From Chytridium lagenaria (taxonomy: Eukaryota; Chytridiomycota; Chytridiomycetes; Chytridiales; Chytridiaceae): a DNA stretch of 64,000 nt. Below, in pieces: positions 23,884-36,630 of this stretch. The stretch is taken from positions 1-64,000 of the forward strand of contig JAHLKC010000171.1 in NCBI GenBank assembly GCA_025449115.1, written 5' to 3'. Each line of letters opens with the position of its first letter. Positions within the stretch are counted from its first letter, which is position 1. A model generated the notes under the pieces. It was given only the letters and a program-made list of their open reading frames with translations, searched no databases and was not told the origin of the DNA. Both the position numbers and the translations under genes were made by a program.

Positions 23884-25149
23884 ACTCATGCTTCAACAAA
23901 TTCTTCATCATCTCGTCATCGTCATCGCCGTGCTCAAATTTCATTTTTTTACTATAAGACAGATTAACAACATTCTGTACCTATGCCTAATAAAGATTGC
24001 AATCGAAGTTACAGACTAGTTGAATGTACCTTGGTCTCTCATCAATATTAGGTGCGACGATCGGATTTGCTGCGGTTTGTTCATCAACAACACCCATCGT
24101 CGCCCTCGAAAGATTTGCATAATACTCCTTATAGTCTACTAAAATCAAATTTCATCTGAACACATAAACTCACGTAAGTCAGCGTCCTCGGGGTCATCCT
24201 TAATTCCAGCATCGGGTACTTCATCGAAACCCTGCAGCTCCACCATAATTCTACTTGCTTGTGCACCACTTTCTGTCGGAAAAACGGAGGATATCGTTAT
24301 CTAGACAAGTTAGAGAAAATATTGATGCGAATGTAACCTTTGGATGGTGCAGACGATGAAGCAGTTTATAAGAGTTGGTTCAAATTCAGGTATTTCCTGG
24401 GGAATCGGCCTCTTGAAGAAGATCCAATATAGGTTTCCTCGCATTGTTAAATCTATTATCGTTTAAACAGGTCTTTTCCATATTATGAACTTTTTGATAA
24501 ATCATTCTCTAAGTCCACAGCTTCTTTCTGCTCCAATGGTGTAGAGCAAATCTCGCATAAAAACATGTACTCATCATTTCGTTCCCAAAGCAAGAGCTCT
24601 TAAAGGATCATATTCTGCTTGGCATGCCGGGCATACGTATTCCAAGTTATTTGTTGTGCTGACAAAGTCATCAGCATCAAGTCTCCTATTCCACACTCAC
24701 GCTGTCGACTTCTTTTTTTTATTATTTCCTGAATGCGATACATCTTGTACTTAATGACGTTCACAAAAGACCTGTAGTCGATGTAGTAATGCGCCTTTGT
24801 AATCTTCTTTGTATGTCTAAATTCTTTAACTTCCTCAGTTTTTCCGGCATTCCTAAAGAAAGGTCAGGATCCACAAGTATTTTCGGGGGCATACATTTTT
24901 ATAAGCCCATCTGCCTTGAGCTTTGCGCAAAGCTTTCGCAAGTCAACAGGCGGCATCTTCAAACCCTTTTGCTAATTCTTCATCCTTCATCCTTGAAACT
25001 GTGAGTACTTTGTAAAGCGAAATCCGCCACATGTTATTCCGCGAAAGAAGATCCAAAATCATGATGTATTTAGGCTCATAGTACGCCCGACCGACTCTTC
25101 TGACCAATTCCTTACATGCTTCCAGAACTGGTCTAGTCTCTCGATTCAT
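23870..25149 (-). CDS. TFIIE alpha subunit (Tfa1)
   Basis: The start is the first ATG, MNRETRPVLEACKELVRRVG, followed by the winged-helix core RAYYEPKYIMILDLL and, after an intron, LRKLCAKLKADGLIK. HYYIDYRSFVNVIKYKMYRI precedes a zinc ribbon, CPACQ ... CEICS, with about 22 residues between the Cys pairs. An acidic C-terminal region ends with EHGDDDDEMMKNLL. TFIIE joins the RNA polymerase II preinitiation complex and recruits and stimulates TFIIH. One frame correction is needed in the zinc ribbon (near 24,600). The 3' end overlaps the dynactin p27 gene by 14 bp, and the 5' end is 61 bp from the MetRS start. Confidence 0.85.
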
Positions 25150-25210
25150 TGGGGAGAGTGTCACTTTTTTTGACAACTGCTCACTCAAAAAAAATAGAAA
25201 CGCAGTCTAG
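25150..25210. promoter_or_regulatory. 61-bp divergent spacer between TFIIE-alpha and MetRS starts
   Basis: The spacer contains two homopolymer tracts (a T run near 25,164 and an A run near 25,187) and no obvious TATA box. It must hold both 5' UTRs unless promoter elements lie inside the opposite coding region. This is inferred from the two start codons, both of which begin well-conserved domains. Confidence 0.45.
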
Positions 25211-27217
25211 ATGCGACTTCTCTTCAAAAGGCAGTTGCCGCTCTTTACCAGTAGCTTTACAAGCTCACGGCCTTTATCTGGATCAAACTTGATTACTACT
25301 CCAATTTTCTACGTCAACGCCAGTACTAGTTTTATTGAGTTTCTTACCTATTGACCTAATTAGAGCCGCACATAGGTCATCTGTATTCAGCTGTTCTGGC
25401 GGATGTACTGAAGCGCTGGAGTGTATTTCGGAGAGTTCCCTGTTTCTTAAGTACAGGTACAGACGAGCATGGATTAAAGGTTTGCTTTTCTTTGGTATAA
25501 TCCATTTCTGAATGGGTAAGATTCAAGAAGCATCTGCAAAGGCTGGCGTGGATCCTGGAACTTTCTGCGCATCTGTTTCCGAAAGCTTTAGAGTATTTTT
25601 CTTGTGGACTATTTTTATCATAACATGCGAAGGGATTGTTCGATAGGGGAAATGTATCGTATGATGATTATATCAGAACAGCTGAGCCAAGACATTACGC
25701 AGCAGTTCAGCACTTATGGGTAATCCCATACCTTATTAAAACTTATATATTTTTGTAGAAAAAGCTTGAAAAGTCTGGATATATCTATAAAGGCGTCCAT
25801 GAAGGATGGTATTCAATATCCGACGAAACCTTTTTTCCGGAAACACAAGTTGAGAAGCAATTCAAGAAAGATGGCTCGACACAAATGATATCCAAGGAAA
25901 CTGGAAAAGTTGTTGAATGGAGTTCGGAACAAAATTACAAGTTCCGCCTTTCTGCATTTAAAGAATTTTTGAGAGAATGGTTGAAATCAAATCCGGAAGG
26001 TAAACAGAAGGAGTGATTTTTTTTTAAAGACCATTTTAGTCATTTATCCAAAGGCTCAGTATTTAAATGTGCTAAGAGCTGTCGAGGGTGATAATGCCTT
26101 GTCAGACATATCGGTTTCAAGACCCTCTTCAAGGCTTCAGTGGGGAATTCCAGTTCCTCAAGATCCAAGCCAGGTTATTTATGTGTGGCTGGATGCTCTT
26201 ACCAATTACCTCACTGTCACCGGATACCCATGGGAGAGCAGGAACGAGGAAGTAAAAGCAGTAGCTTGGCCGCCGAAATATCACATTGTTGGCAAGGACA
26301 TCATTAAGTACTACTGTTTGCGACTGGGAAGTTCTGACGTGTGTTTTCTATCTCCTTTCTCGACATTGTTTCTCGCGCCAATTGTCTCATTGTTAGATTC
26401 CATGCCATTTACTGGCCTGCCTTTTTGTTAGCGGCAGGCCTTGAATTACCGCAAAAGATTATTTGCCACTCCCATTGGCTTCACAATAACGAAAAAATGT
26501 CAAAGTCTCTTGGAAATGTTGTGGATCCGGACGAGCTTTTAAAAACCTACGGGTCAGATGTCACTCGATACTTCTTCATTCGGGATGGAAGTATCGAGCA
26601 CGACTCCGAGTTTTCATGGGCTTCAATCGACAAAAGATATAGGGAGCTTGGGATTCACCTCGGAAACCTTTTATCTCGCTGTTCAGGGAAGAAAGTGAAT
26701 TCCAATGGATCCGTACCTATAGTAGATTTCAAATCATTAGATTCCGAAGCGAGCATTATCATGGAACGCTGCACATCACTGAGAGGTTAGACTGCCTACT
26801 TTAAACCTTTATTCTTAGTACATCAGGGCTTGTGAATTGCAACTTTGAGAATATCCAACTTTCAGCCGCTGTAGAGAGTATCCTTTCAGTCCTCGCTTCC
26901 GCCAACAAATTTGGGATGACAAAAAACCTTGGATTCTGGCGGACCATGCGAACAACGGAGATATTACAGCAGCGAAGATGCTCCGCAATACATTAGCTTT
27001 GGAGTTTGAAGTACTGCGGATATGCTCTCTTCTTTTGCAACCTATAATGCCAGAGAAAGCCGCAATTATTCTCGACACGATTGGAGTTGAAAAGGATGAG
27101 CGTCTGTGGGAAAACGCTATTCCGGGAAAGCGCTGGCGATCTCAACAAGCCTCCGATATTGATGAAATTCGGCTGATATCAACGTCTATTATTCTATTCC
27201 CAAAGCTTAAGAAATAA
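25211..27217 (+). CDS. Mitochondrial methionyl-tRNA synthetase
   Basis: Exon 1 (25211-25322) encodes an Arg/Ser-rich, acid-free leader ([16 protein letters not shown]) that looks like a mitochondrial transit peptide, then [11 protein letters not shown]. Exon 2 (25364-25479) gives [18 protein letters not shown] with the HIGH motif at about 25,369-25,380, then [10 protein letters not shown]. Exon 3 continues [16 protein letters not shown]. Further on are [40 protein letters not shown] and [15 protein letters not shown] (KMSKS at about 26,494-26,508). The enzyme charges initiator and elongator tRNA-Met in mitochondria and resembles the MARS2/MSM1 class without a C-terminal tRNA-binding domain. 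Its stop is 2 bp from the stop of the opposite gene. Confidence 0.92.
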
Positions 27218-27219
27218 AC

Positions 27220-28872
27220 TTATCGGGAGGTTTTAAAAAGATCCTTGAATGCTCGAGCCGCGGCAGAAGATTTTGCGGCCGCTTTAGATGGATATGATCC
27301 ATCTGAGACCCACTGTCGTCCCCGATCGTAAGGGTGCATGTAAACGGGGCCACATTTGACGTCTCCGTTTTCATTGGACTTCGTAGACGTTGACAGTACT
27401 CGTTAAGGGAGGCTATGTGAGATTTGACAGCAGCTGAAGGTTTCGCTCCTTCCAGCTTCCCATCTAAATTAATGTTTAGGTGGATGCAAGCCAACTAACA
27501 AAATATTTAGAATTGGATTGTGCAATATCAAAACCTAAGCTGACCTTTGCAACTTCTTCTTTGGCGGCCACTTTCCGAGAATGTTGCGATGCTGAAACAA
27601 ACTCAATTCTCGCGTTATCTTGCATGAAGCTTAACTTTGCACGAAAGCCGACTTGCGGAAATTGTTCGAATTCATACTCGATTGACTGCTTGTTCTTCAT
27701 TGCCCATTGTCCAAGGGCTTTTATGGCCACAGATTTAGCTGGGAAGATGGGTGTAACTCCTTCTACATCAGATACCTCGCCTTCTTCAGAACTTTCACCA
27801 GAACTTCCCCTGCCAAAGCATTCGGGACGATAGTTGGAATTTGACCAGTTATAGCGGCTCTTGCATAATTCGAGAGGAACGACAACGCGAGCCCAGCAAC
27901 GGCTTCCTCTGCATCATCCGGGAGATGAAAAGGCATTTGTACTTCGAAATCCTAGTTCGAACATGTTCAAACTTGATTGATAGATGGGCTTTGTGAAATC
28001 TTTACGGAGGCTTAAAGCATGAAAAGAACGTTCAGTTCTAATTTCGGTCTCGTAGGAAGGGGCACTAAGAGTGGCGAGATACTCTGATAGAAAGCTTTGT
28101 AGGTTTCGGCGGTTTTTGTCACTTGAAACATTATTGCCAAAAGCTTCATTAAGCCGATGACCCGACTTCTCCACAACTTTGGTAAGAACATCCTCAGTAA
28201 CTGTGTATCGTATTTGGTCACTTGAGCAATCCTCGGTATTTTTTACCCCGCTCAATATACCAAACGACAGAAGTATATTCAAAACATGAGGCAATATTGA
28301 TGCATCCAAATCGCATTCCGTTTGGAGATAATTTGCCGTAGTTATCCATGGCTGTTCCGAGAAAAGATTCCTTTTCAAAAACAAATGAGCGACCGCTTTT
28401 CGCCATCCCTTCGTCACACTTGCCGCATGGATATCATCGAGTCTTGATACGAAAAACATGGGAATTTCCAGGCCAGGGCGGATGCTTCCATTGAAGATGG
28501 GAGCTTGAGCTTTCCTTCCAAAAGAACGGAGTTCTTGCGAAACTCTTTCCAAGAAGACGTTGTTTCGTGTCAACATGAAAATTCGGAAGAAGGCGGCACG
28601 GATGCTGCCAACCGTGTTGCATGGCTTGTGATCAGTCTCTCCCGTGCTGTGGTCGCTTCATTGCACTTTATGGTTACCAGCTGCCTTCTCCCACCAAAGG
28701 CAGGCAATATGTCGTCACAGTAAACCAACAATCGTATGTCGTCAGGGATCATCCAAAGCTGAAGACATGAGAAGATTCTTTCTAGTTCAACAGAATCCAA
28801 GTCGACGAATAAAATCAAAGCCAAGTTGGTGACGGAAGTAATCGACGTCAGAAAGTCTGGTTCCCAATCCAT
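27220..28872 (-). CDS. PIN-like/NYN-type nuclease domain protein with two dsRNA-binding domains
   Basis: The N-terminus (MDWEPDFLTS ... LALILFVDLDSVE) and a later FFMLTRNNVFLERVSQELRS-like block have the strand-Asp and SxDxxF pattern of NYN/PIN-like domains, as in limkain-type and ZNF451-type proteins. A helical middle follows, possibly a winged helix (VLNILLSFGILSG). A first dsRBD comes next (AIKALGQWAMKNKQSIEYEF ... KVAAKEEVAKVSLG), then a second (LNEYCQRLRSPMKTETS ... KAAAKSSAAARAFKDL), ending just before the stop at 27220. This suggests an RNA-binding, possibly RNA-cutting protein; activity is inferred. The usual Lys-Asn-Ala-Ala-Asp motif of NYN nucleases is not clear. One frame correction falls in each of the NYN and second dsRBD regions. 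Confidence 0.6.
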
Positions 28873-28994
28873 TTCTGGCTTTGAAATTTTTTCCAAAACA
28901 GGTTAAGGTTTATTACAATACTAGATACATATCGGCTAAAGGATGCAATTTGAGGGTATTAAAACGGTCGGCGAAAAGAATGTGTGTGTAATGA

Positions 28995-30688
<1,694 letters not shown>

Positions 30689-30785
30689 CACTTTGAGATT
30701 CCAGTCACAAATTTTTGCAAAGAATGGTTTGGACACATGCATTGCTTCTCATTTCTGAGATCATTTAGGGTCGATCGATAGAAAT

Positions 30786-33700
30786 CCCATTGAACAACAG
30801 TTTGTTATCTGGAGTGTTGGCTGTACTGACGATGTCCTAGGCGAGGAGGTTCTCGTCGTCGATGTGGACGATCTTTCAAGCAACGAAAATGAGAATGCAA
30901 TCATCGACATTCTCACAACGGAGTCAGTTCCTCTCCGTTTATACCTGGAGTTTGCGGTATTATTTTCGAAATCGCTGGTTTGGTTTTGACTTTGCTAGCG
31001 CGAGTATTACAATATTGGAATGAAACTTGAATTTGAAAGAGTTCTGAAAGCAGGTGCCAATGTTGGAGGTAGTTATTTTGTCCTGAAGTTGTGGAATTTT
31101 AATGGAAAAGCTTCCGGTCAATATGGCCGAGATCCTCACTACTGCGAAGTTCTTTATACCCTGGCCACCTATTACATTGATACCGGCGAAAGAAATGAAC
31201 GACCGTCCTTGACTTTGCTTGATGGAGGAAAGGACCTTAATTTTACCGTGCAGCTCGCGACAGAGTTCGTCAACAGAGCAGATCAAATCGACAATAAAGT
31301 CATATGGATTGTTATTGCTAAAGGTACATTCCACAACCGTAGTGTAACTCACTTGGAAAAGGAAACCTCTTTCTGGTTTTAAAGCGCGTCGAAGAGGCTT
31401 TGAAGCAGTTTCGCACAGCTTTAGAGCTTGATAATTCAAATATTGTTGCACTAATGGGATTAGTGAGTTGTCCTTTATCGACTCTATGCTCGTTTGTCTG
31501 TGCTCCTTTGCTCATTTACTGTGTATCAGGCGTCTTCATCAGTTGCCAAGGGAGATTTTAAGACAGCTTTAGAATATTTTCAGAGAGTGCTGTGCTTGCA
31601 TCCGGATTTGAAGCCTGATGTGCGTGTGGCTATCGTACATGCTACTTCAGGTTGCATATGGTTGCGGAGGCTCGCAAATCATTTGAAAGAGCGTTGGAAT
31701 TGGTAAGGAAAAAAAACGCTTAATTTTTGACAGTTTAGGATCCTAAAAATGATGACGCTCTCACGTGCTTATCAATTCTTGACTGGAATGAGGCACGGTT
31801 AAGTAATTCTGAAGAAAAATTGCTAGAAGTTGCCAATAGGCTCAATGAAGCATTTGATGTCAATCCCTTAAATCCGTTGACACTTTTAATGATGGGAGAA
31901 CGGTCGTTATTTGCTAAGGAATTTGAAAAGGTTGTGAAAAGATTTATCCCTTGGCTTACACGATTTTAGCTGGAGCTTCTTGTAAATTTATGTCTTCAGC
32001 AAACGAACTCAAAGGGCCTTCGAGGAGATGCGTTTGCCTTGAAAGCCAAAGCTTTACATTCTCAGGTTTCTTTCAAACTGCTTAAAGTCGCCTTACACAG
32101 CTAGGGGTTGTATCGGGAGTCATTGGAATTCTATCAAAAAGCTGTGGATGGAAACCCCGATTCTCCAGTTCACCATTTCGGTCTTGGCGAAATCTATATT
32201 TTCCTTGGTGAATTCGAACGAGCATGTGAATGTTTTGAAAAGTTTTATTGAAGGAGTCGGACAACTATGAGTCGCTTGTTGTTAGTATATATCTCATTTT
32301 TGGAAGTCAAGCTTACTATATTAGAAACTGGCATCTATCTATTCTCTCTCTGAAGAGACCATGAAAAGGCATTAAAGTATTTTTTGAAGCTCTCCGAGCT
32401 TTTTGGGACGGACAGGAACAATATAACGGATGCCTCTACTGGTCTTATCAATGAGCCCTTTTGCCAAGTGGAGATGTCATCAATACATGAGGGACGCGAC
32501 CCTAAGATAGCGTTATCAGGTTTATTGATTCATTGCAATTCGATTTAACTATAAAGGCTACCTTCATGCGATTGATCTTTTGAAGTCGACCTCAAAGGAT
32601 GTCCCGATTGAGATTTATAACAATATTGGCGCGCTTTTTTTCACATCTGGACGTAAGCAGCGCTATTAAGGTCTCGCTTTCTTATGTCTGCAGAGCTCGA
32701 TAAAGCCGAAGAATTCTTTAATAGAGGCTTGGACGAAAGTGTGGATGGATCGCTCATGGAAACTGAGAGCTCTGTTACTTTGATGTATAATCTTGCTAGA
32801 CATAAGGAGGAGAAAGGGGATTTGGAAGATGCCGAGAAGCTCCATAGAGCAATATTGGCAAAGCATCCTGCGTATACCGATTGTGAGTATTGCACTCCCA
32901 AATGTGTTTAATCCTATTGAATTTTAAATTTGCTATAGCGCGATTACGGCTTGCTATGTCGGCATTATTAAGGGGCAAACCGAAAGAGAGCCGTGATGCT
33001 ATAAAGGAGCTATTGAGATAAACGGGAAGGCCGCAACACCGCTTCTTTTACTTGGATACTCGTTTTACGAAGACAAATCTGTTAAAAACGAACTTGAAGG
33101 AGGCGAGAACGATTTTTGAAGAGGTTTGCGGACGGTTAACAAGCATGAGCCGTATGCACTGTATGTATTTGCTGAATTTTTTTTTTTTTGACATAGCATA
33201 GCTGCAGCGTTGGGAACATTAACTTGACCTTTTCGCGAATTGACCCTAAGAATGTAAAATACTTTTGGAATAATTGCTCATATTTATTTTAGAAAGAGCT
33301 ACACACTCGACGGGCCTTCGAATTCTTTGACAAGGCACTCAGACTCGACCCAAAAAATGTGTACGCAGCTGCTGGGATTGGGATTGCCTTGGTTGAAGTT
33401 GGGCGCCTTTCACAAGCGCGTGAAGTACTCTCACAGGTTCGGTACAACAAATATTGGTTTAAGCTTACAACCGATATTTTAGATTCATGAGAGTGCGTCT
33501 AACATGCCAACAATATCTGTTAATCTTGCACACGTACTAATTGAGCTCGGGCAAACCAAGTCGGCCGTTACATTGGTACTATCTGGTGTATTGGTTATCT
33601 GACAATTGTAGTATGAGAAAGTGTTGAAGCGTCATTACGAAAATCGGAGCTCTCATATTCTGCAGTGCCTCTCACGAGCGCACTACATTATCGCGAAAAG

Positions 33701-34760
33701 CTCGAAAGACCCGACGGCCATGCTGAAATCCTTGAATATATTCAAAGGGTAACAAACAAAAATATATTTCCTTTATGTTTTATATATAATTTTTCTTCAG
33801 TTTCCCAATCGTACGAAGCTTTCTAAATTTTAAACTTATAGGCTGTCAAGCTCGACCCTGGAAAAATGGCGCTTTGGTATGATCTGGCATTGGTGAAACA
33901 GCAGTATGCCCAAGTACTCAATGAACAACCGAGTGAAAAGAGACCCCTTGATCTTCTCCGGAAAGCTACAAAGGGCCTGGAAGTGTCTCGAAGGTTAATT
34001 ATCGAATTAATATATGTCTCACATTTTCCAGAATCTTTAGCTTTCTCGGAGATAGGGCGGACACTCAACATCCAGGATATGACGTCAAGCATGCAAAAGA
34101 AAGAGCTTCTTACTGTAAGGACGTTGCGCGAGTGTCTGAAAAGAAAATCCACGAAACCGACGTTCTTGAAAAGCAGAAAGAGGAACGTTTGAAGGCTATT
34201 AAGGAGAGCCAGCAAAAGATTGCATTAGACAAGATTGAAAAAGAGGTACCTTGGTTTCTAAAACTCATTAAACTAATTCTGCAGCGCTTACAAAAAGAGG
34301 AAGAGGAAAGAAGAAAGGCGGAGATTGAAAGGCAAAGACGAGAACTTATGGAAAGAGTTCAGATGGACAATGTGAAAATTCGTGAGCAAGAGCAACTTGA
34401 AGAAGTGCGTAAAGCGTCAAAGAGAGCGAAGGAGGATGAGTCGGACGGTGAAAAGCAGTCGGACGGAGAAGAGCGGAAGCCCAAAAAGTAGCTTTAACAT
34501 ATGCATCATGTATTGAATTATGTTTAGGCCTAAGCTTCCAAAGAAAGAAAAAGTCCCAAAAGCGCAGAAGAGTGATGGGTAGCTCTGATGAAGAAGAAGA
34601 AGATTCCAGAAAAGAAAAGCGAATACCTGGACGGCAATCAAATTTATCAAAGGAGTTTGTAGAATCTGACGAAGAGGGGATCAGTCTTGAAGTTACTTCA
34701 GTTTATTGTTGCTTTTTTCTTTGTATAATATTCGCGGACTCGATAATGACCCTCCGCTGA
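30786..34760 (+). CDS. CTR9: CTR9, TPR scaffold of the PAF1 complex
   Basis: The N-terminus reads [13 protein letters not shown] ... [15 protein letters not shown] and then PLRLYLEFA, spliced to [16 protein letters not shown], as in CTR9. Many TPR units follow (for example [17 protein letters not shown] and [13 protein letters not shown]). The highly charged C-terminus begins [16 protein letters not shown] and ends [16 protein letters not shown] ... VESDEEG. CTR9 organises the PAF1 complex on elongating RNA polymerase II and promotes H2B ubiquitination and H3K4 methylation. The first ATG is not visible in frame, so an upstream mini-exon is likely. The end is either the acidic DEEG tail (about 34,690) or, read straight on, the stop at 34,760 inside the opposite TFB2 end. 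Several exons need frame correction. Confidence 0.85.
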
Positions 34761-36607
34761 AACAACAAACGCTTTTCGCTCATCTGAAGACCATAAAACG
34801 TAACCCAAATCCTTTGCATAGTTGCACAAATCTCGGTAGTCTTTGAAATCCTTAAAGTCTTGGTACAAAAAACCTGCATGATGTTAAATAAGAGAAAAGG
34901 GAAAAAAAAAACGAAAAAAACAAAAACCAACATATTTACTCCTTCCTTACCATTGGATACGCGGACTCGGTTACGTTCCATTTCCCATAATCTTATTTGA
35001 TCAACCACTGTCCCAGGTAAAATAGGGGTCTGATCAAGTTAGAGATTTTCAATACAATTCTAATACCTGTCTTTGCATCTCCGGGTGAGCATGAACCGTA
35101 AGGAAGGAGATGATCTTCAAATATATTAGCAACCGTAAAAATTCTAAAAATTCTAATAAGAGCTGGCAGAGCACAAACAACCTGATCAGCTGAAATTCCG
35201 TTCGAAAGCGCTTCTCTCACGCTGTCTCTGGTAATTTGACCGACGAACCATATTTGCAAATCGTGATTTGAGAGAAACGAAAAGACTGAGAATAGCAATT
35301 TGTATGGGAGATTCTGTGTATTGTTAGGAAAAAATGCGCCTTCAACTTTACTTGTATAGGCGTAAACTTTAAAGTTCGTTTCAACAATTACAAATCCAGC
35401 ACTCGAATCCGTGGAATCCGTGGATGATGAATACTTTGAGGTTAAGGATGTCGCCAAACGTGTGGGATAGAATCGACTGGATTTTTTCTTAAATATCTTT
35501 AAAATCTTCAAACGCGATAAACCGCCAACCTTTCGCTGGTAAACTATACCCAAGGGCTTCAAATCGTCGAGCATCTGTTTCTGGGTATCTGTCAAGGCGT
35601 CAACCGAGTAGTCCTGAGTAAAGAAAGGTCAGCTATCCTGTAAAGGAAGTCTAAACAAACCTGCCCTAATTCCAAACTCCCAAGTTGAAAGAGAAAATTT
35701 AAAACATCGACGGTATCCATCTTAAGTTCCTTTTGAGATGCAATGAGATTTGAAAGTTCTAAATGCTTACATCTGCCATTTCAAGGTATTGAAGCAAAAA
35801 GGCCCACACTTGGAAGTTGACGTCTTGAAGAAGGAATTGGAAACCCTTGTTTGTGATTTTTAAATCCTGTCCATCTACAGAAGACGATTCTCTAGGGAAA
35901 ACACGGTTAACTTTGCTAGGGTTCAAATACTTACGAGCGTGCCATCAGCCCAGAATGCTCCATTAGCTTCATTACTGCCTTCGGTTTTTTGTTTGATGGT
36001 GTCCCGACCAAAACATGCAGTACAACCTGTAAAATTGCGGATCAGCTTGGGACTTATGTGATATGGATGAGCTAACCTCCCAAGCATTTGTGGCGTAATC
36101 GTCCAAAAACGCAATATCGACTGCATGCTTGTCCTGCGAGTCTGAAGGCTGGCCAAACGAAGCATTTTGACCCCTAACATTGTTGATAAAGACGATTGAA
36201 TTAAATGCCTTACCCTCCTACCAAAGCGTTGTGGAGGTTCTCTTGAAATAGTTTATTCAACAAAAACCCTCTTCCATCATCAGTGCATATATTAAATTTG
36301 GCGAGTCTCCTCAGGCTCTCATGAAGCTTCCTGTTCATATTTAATCTTCACAGCGTTGAATATAAAAAGTTACCCGTGCCCACTTGGAGGGCACCAGGCC
36401 TCGATCTCAGTGATTGCCATAGGTGCTTTAATGTATAGAAGGCGAAATACGATGTGCTTTGCGAGAGAAGGCAGTAGCCTATAAAATGTAAAAAATCCTA
36501 TGGCACCGCGGTCCTTGCCTTAAAATCGCAAGGCATGTTGCTGGCTGCTCGTAGAGACGGATGAAGGTGTTTTTTGGCAGGCCCTCTATACATTGCAACA
36601 GTGACAT
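34698..36607 (-). CDS. TFIIH subunit TFB2/p52 (GTF2H4)
   Basis: [20 protein letters not shown] and QPATCLAIL lead into [19 protein letters not shown], as in p52. Next come [88 protein letters not shown] and [13 protein letters not shown]. The C-terminal domain reads [15 protein letters not shown] followed by [15 protein letters not shown] and the stop at 34698-34700. TFB2 anchors and activates the XPB helicase in transcription and repair. The first intron (36479-36518, 40 nt) appears to use a GC donor: exon 1 ends TTTTAAG before GCAAGG, and the splice restores LAILRLLPSL. The start is 23 bp from the divergent gene. Confidence 0.9.
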
Positions 36608-36630
36608 TCTCTTTCCCCAATACAACAATC

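Noticed and set aside
25207..25505. Minus-strand gene reading [18 protein letters not shown] and [20 protein letters not shown]
   Set aside because: It looked protein-like and spliced, but the plus strand of the same bases encodes the first two MetRS exons with [13 protein letters not shown] and STGTDEHG, so the minus frame is a shadow.
25513..25600. MetRS as a 5'-truncated gene starting [12 protein letters not shown]
   Set aside because: The missing HIGH-bearing exons were found just upstream on the same strand, joined by short canonical introns.
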